Shown here piece by piece: positions 6,599-7,833 of a stretch of 7,833 nt of DNA (positions are counted from its first letter, which is position 1; each line of letters starts with the position of its first letter). The notes under the pieces are model-generated. The model saw only the letters and a program-made list of their open reading frames with translations. It made no database searches and was not told the DNA's origin. A program made the translations under genes and the position numbers. Origin of the DNA: CAYRVX01 sp964642165 (GTDB taxonomy: Bacteria; Planctomycetota; Phycisphaerae; SM23-33); assembly GCA_964642165.1 (NCBI GenBank), contig CAZXOC010000322.1, positions 1 through 7,833 of the forward strand. Direction: 5' to 3'.

Positions 6599-7710
6599 GC
6601 GTATCCAACAGCCCTGCAGGAACCATGTGCGGATTCACCGTCGGCCAGCCCGAGACGATCATCTCACACGGGCGCATGAAGGAGGTGGACATCCGAGGGA
6701 TCGACGGCAGCTTATATGCCGTCAGTCACAACGGGCAACATCGGTGGTTCTGCACAAACCTGGTCCACATCGTGTGCGGCGACGGCCCGCCGGAAGACCC
6801 ATTCCAGCGGATCATCGCCAAGTCAGAGTTGCAGGGCCTGCCGAACGCGTACACGGACACGCGATACGGATTCGCAACGGACCACCGCTGGGGCGACGGG
6901 CCCACGATCGCGAATGTTTACCTCGATCCCGCCAGTGGCCACATCCTCGGTTTTGTGCACACCGAGTGGACGCTTGAAGCGAGAGACGGAGTCTACTTCC
7001 GTCTGGGGCTGGCCATCTCCAAAGACGGCGGCGAGTCCTTTCAATGGTGCGGGCACATCATCGAGCCCGAACTGTCGTATGAGACCTGGAACACGCACTG
7101 GCGCGCAGGGAGCGTGGGCGGGCATCACGCCTTCGGCAACATCGGGCTGGCCAACTACGTGATCCGGGGCGGCTACTTCTACCTGTATTACACGGATACG
7201 CGGAACAGCCCCAACACCTTCTCGCAGGGAATAGCCGTCGCCAGGGCCAAGGTGGCGGATGTCATCGCCGCCGCGGAGAACCTGCAGGTTACGCCCTGGG
7301 CGAAGTACCATGACGGCGCATGGCGCCAACCGGGCAGAGGCGGGACGTTCACGGCGCTGAACATCGAACCCAAGGGCTACCTGCACGGCGACGCGGCCTA
7401 CAACAGCTACTTGGGCCAGTATGTACTGGTTACCCGACACGGCAAGCACACGGGGCCGGATGGAAGTCGCATGGACACCGGTTCCATCCTGATCGCGTTC
7501 TCCGAGGACGGCCTGACCTGGAGCGACTGGCAGAGGGTTCACGCGGACAACCACCTGCACGACTACCCGTCCATCGTGAGCATCGGCGACGACAACGAAG
7601 TTCTGGGCCGGGCCTTCTGGGTGTACTACAAGTACTGTTTCAACGACGTGCTGCCCGACTGGGACTGGTACACCAACCGCTGGGACAGAGTACTCGTGAC
7701 TGTGGACTGA
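6595..7710 (+). CDS. Cytoplasmic beta-propeller, GH43/sialidase-like putative glycosidase
   Basis: A 371-residue protein starting at GTG 6595; its first four bases (GTGA) overlap the stop of the AraC gene, and AGGAAAGG (6578-6585) sits 9 nt upstream. An ATG at 6625 has its AGGA too close to be preferred. There is no signal peptide, unlike the other structural genes here. The sequence has a propeller rhythm with Asp-box-like turns: SKDGGESF (142-149) and SEDGLTWSDW (303-312). Other blade-like strands are GYFYLYYTDTRNSP (193-206) followed by GIAVARAKVADV (212-223), and YLGQYVLVTRHG (272-283). These resemble five-bladed GH43/GH32/GH117-clan and sialidase-like proteins, but I cannot place it in one family or identify catalytic acids. 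Translational coupling to the regulator suggests it acts on the imported sugar, or alternatively helps sense it. The gene is certain, the fold probable and the reaction unknown. Confidence 0.75.
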   Translation: MSVSNSPAGTMCGFTVGQPETIISHGRMKEVDIRGIDGSLYAVSHNGQHRWFCTNLVHIVCGDGPPEDPFQRIIAKSELQGLPNAYTDTRYGFATDHRWGDGPTIANVYLDPASGHILGFVHTEWTLEARDGVYFRLGLAISKDGGESFQWCGHIIEPELSYETWNTHWRAGSVGGHHAFGNIGLANYVIRGGYFYLYYTDTRNSPNTFSQGIAVARAKVADVIAAAENLQVTPWAKYHDGAWRQPGRGGTFTALNIEPKGYLHGDAAYNSYLGQYVLVTRHGKHTGPDGSRMDTGSILIAFSEDGLTWSDWQRVHADNHLHDYPSIVSIGDDNEVLGRAFWVYYKYCFNDVLPDWDWYTNRWDRVLVTVD

Positions 7711-7770
7711 CCTGTCAAGCCATGGTCTGCGCCGATAGAGGTCGTTTGACTTTGGAGAGGGACATTCACT

Positions 7771-7833
7771 ATGAAAGATCTAGCCGTCGCATTCGCTATC
7801 GCTATCGCCCTCCAGGCGACCACTGTTCAGGCC
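7771..7833 (+). CDS. N-terminus of a secreted protein (signal peptide only)
   Basis: Twenty-one codons from ATG 7771 run off the window. The residues MKDLAVAFAIAIALQATTVQA form a typical Sec signal peptide: Lys near the start, an Ala/Ile/Leu core and a likely signal peptidase I site near VQA. A good ribosome binding site (GGAGAGG, 7754-7760) lies 10 nt upstream. It follows the propeller gene by 60 bp on the same strand with no visible terminator, so it probably belongs to the same transcript. The function cannot be told from this fragment. Confidence 0.8.
   Translation, partial: MKDLAVAFAIAIALQATTVQA

Noticed and set aside
1..7833. CRISPR arrays, tRNA or rRNA genes, insertion sequences, toxin-antitoxin or phage-defence genes
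   Set aside because: No regularly spaced repeats, cloverleaf, rRNA-like stretch, transposase or nuclease motifs were seen on either strand.

Overview
The window is GC-rich bacterial DNA, with strong G/C preference at third codon positions, and holds a divergently arranged carbohydrate-processing locus. The gene set is a Tat-exported FAD-dependent oxidoreductase, a DUF2961/GH172-type secreted glycosidase, a lipoprotein with a galactose-mutarotase-like sequence, an AraC-family regulator and a beta-propeller glycosidase-like protein. Such sets are typical of Planctomycetota and other PVC-type or uncultured glycan degraders. That placement is an inference from gene content and base composition; no marker gene is present.

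Minus-strand arm (read from 5024 down to 1): a putative lipoprotein (5024-3825) is followed after a single base by the GH172-type enzyme (3823-1682). After 155 bp comes an FAD-dependent oxidoreductase (1526 to beyond position 1, C-terminus missing). All three carry export signals of different types (lipoprotein, Sec, Tat), so the arm encodes an extracytoplasmic set of proteins. Plus-strand arm: an AraC-family activator (5690 or 5660 to 6598) overlaps by four bases (GTGA) a cytoplasmic-looking five-bladed-propeller, GH43/sialidase-like protein (6595-7710). After 60 bp begins another secreted protein, of which only the signal peptide (7771-7833) is visible.

The control region between the arms (about 5025-5660) is unusually long and structured. 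It holds a sigma70-like promoter candidate for each arm and a pair of 7-bp direct repeats exactly 21 bp apart. The inner repeat overlaps the -35 box of the minus-strand promoter, which is the geometry known for AraC-type activators. It also holds a strong 41-nt hairpin and a nested inverted repeat in the predicted 5' leader of the minus-strand operon. The simplest model is that the AraC protein senses a sugar and activates the export-and-cleavage operon divergently while being co-expressed with an intracellular glycosidase-like protein. The likely substrate class is a furanoside-containing glycan (GH172 is known for alpha-D-fructofuranosidase and D-arabinofuranosidase activity), but the exact substrate cannot be read from the sequence.

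Very long open frames on the strand opposite the minus-strand genes (6-1709, 1952-3844, 3852-5111) are shadows caused by the base composition and are not annotated.
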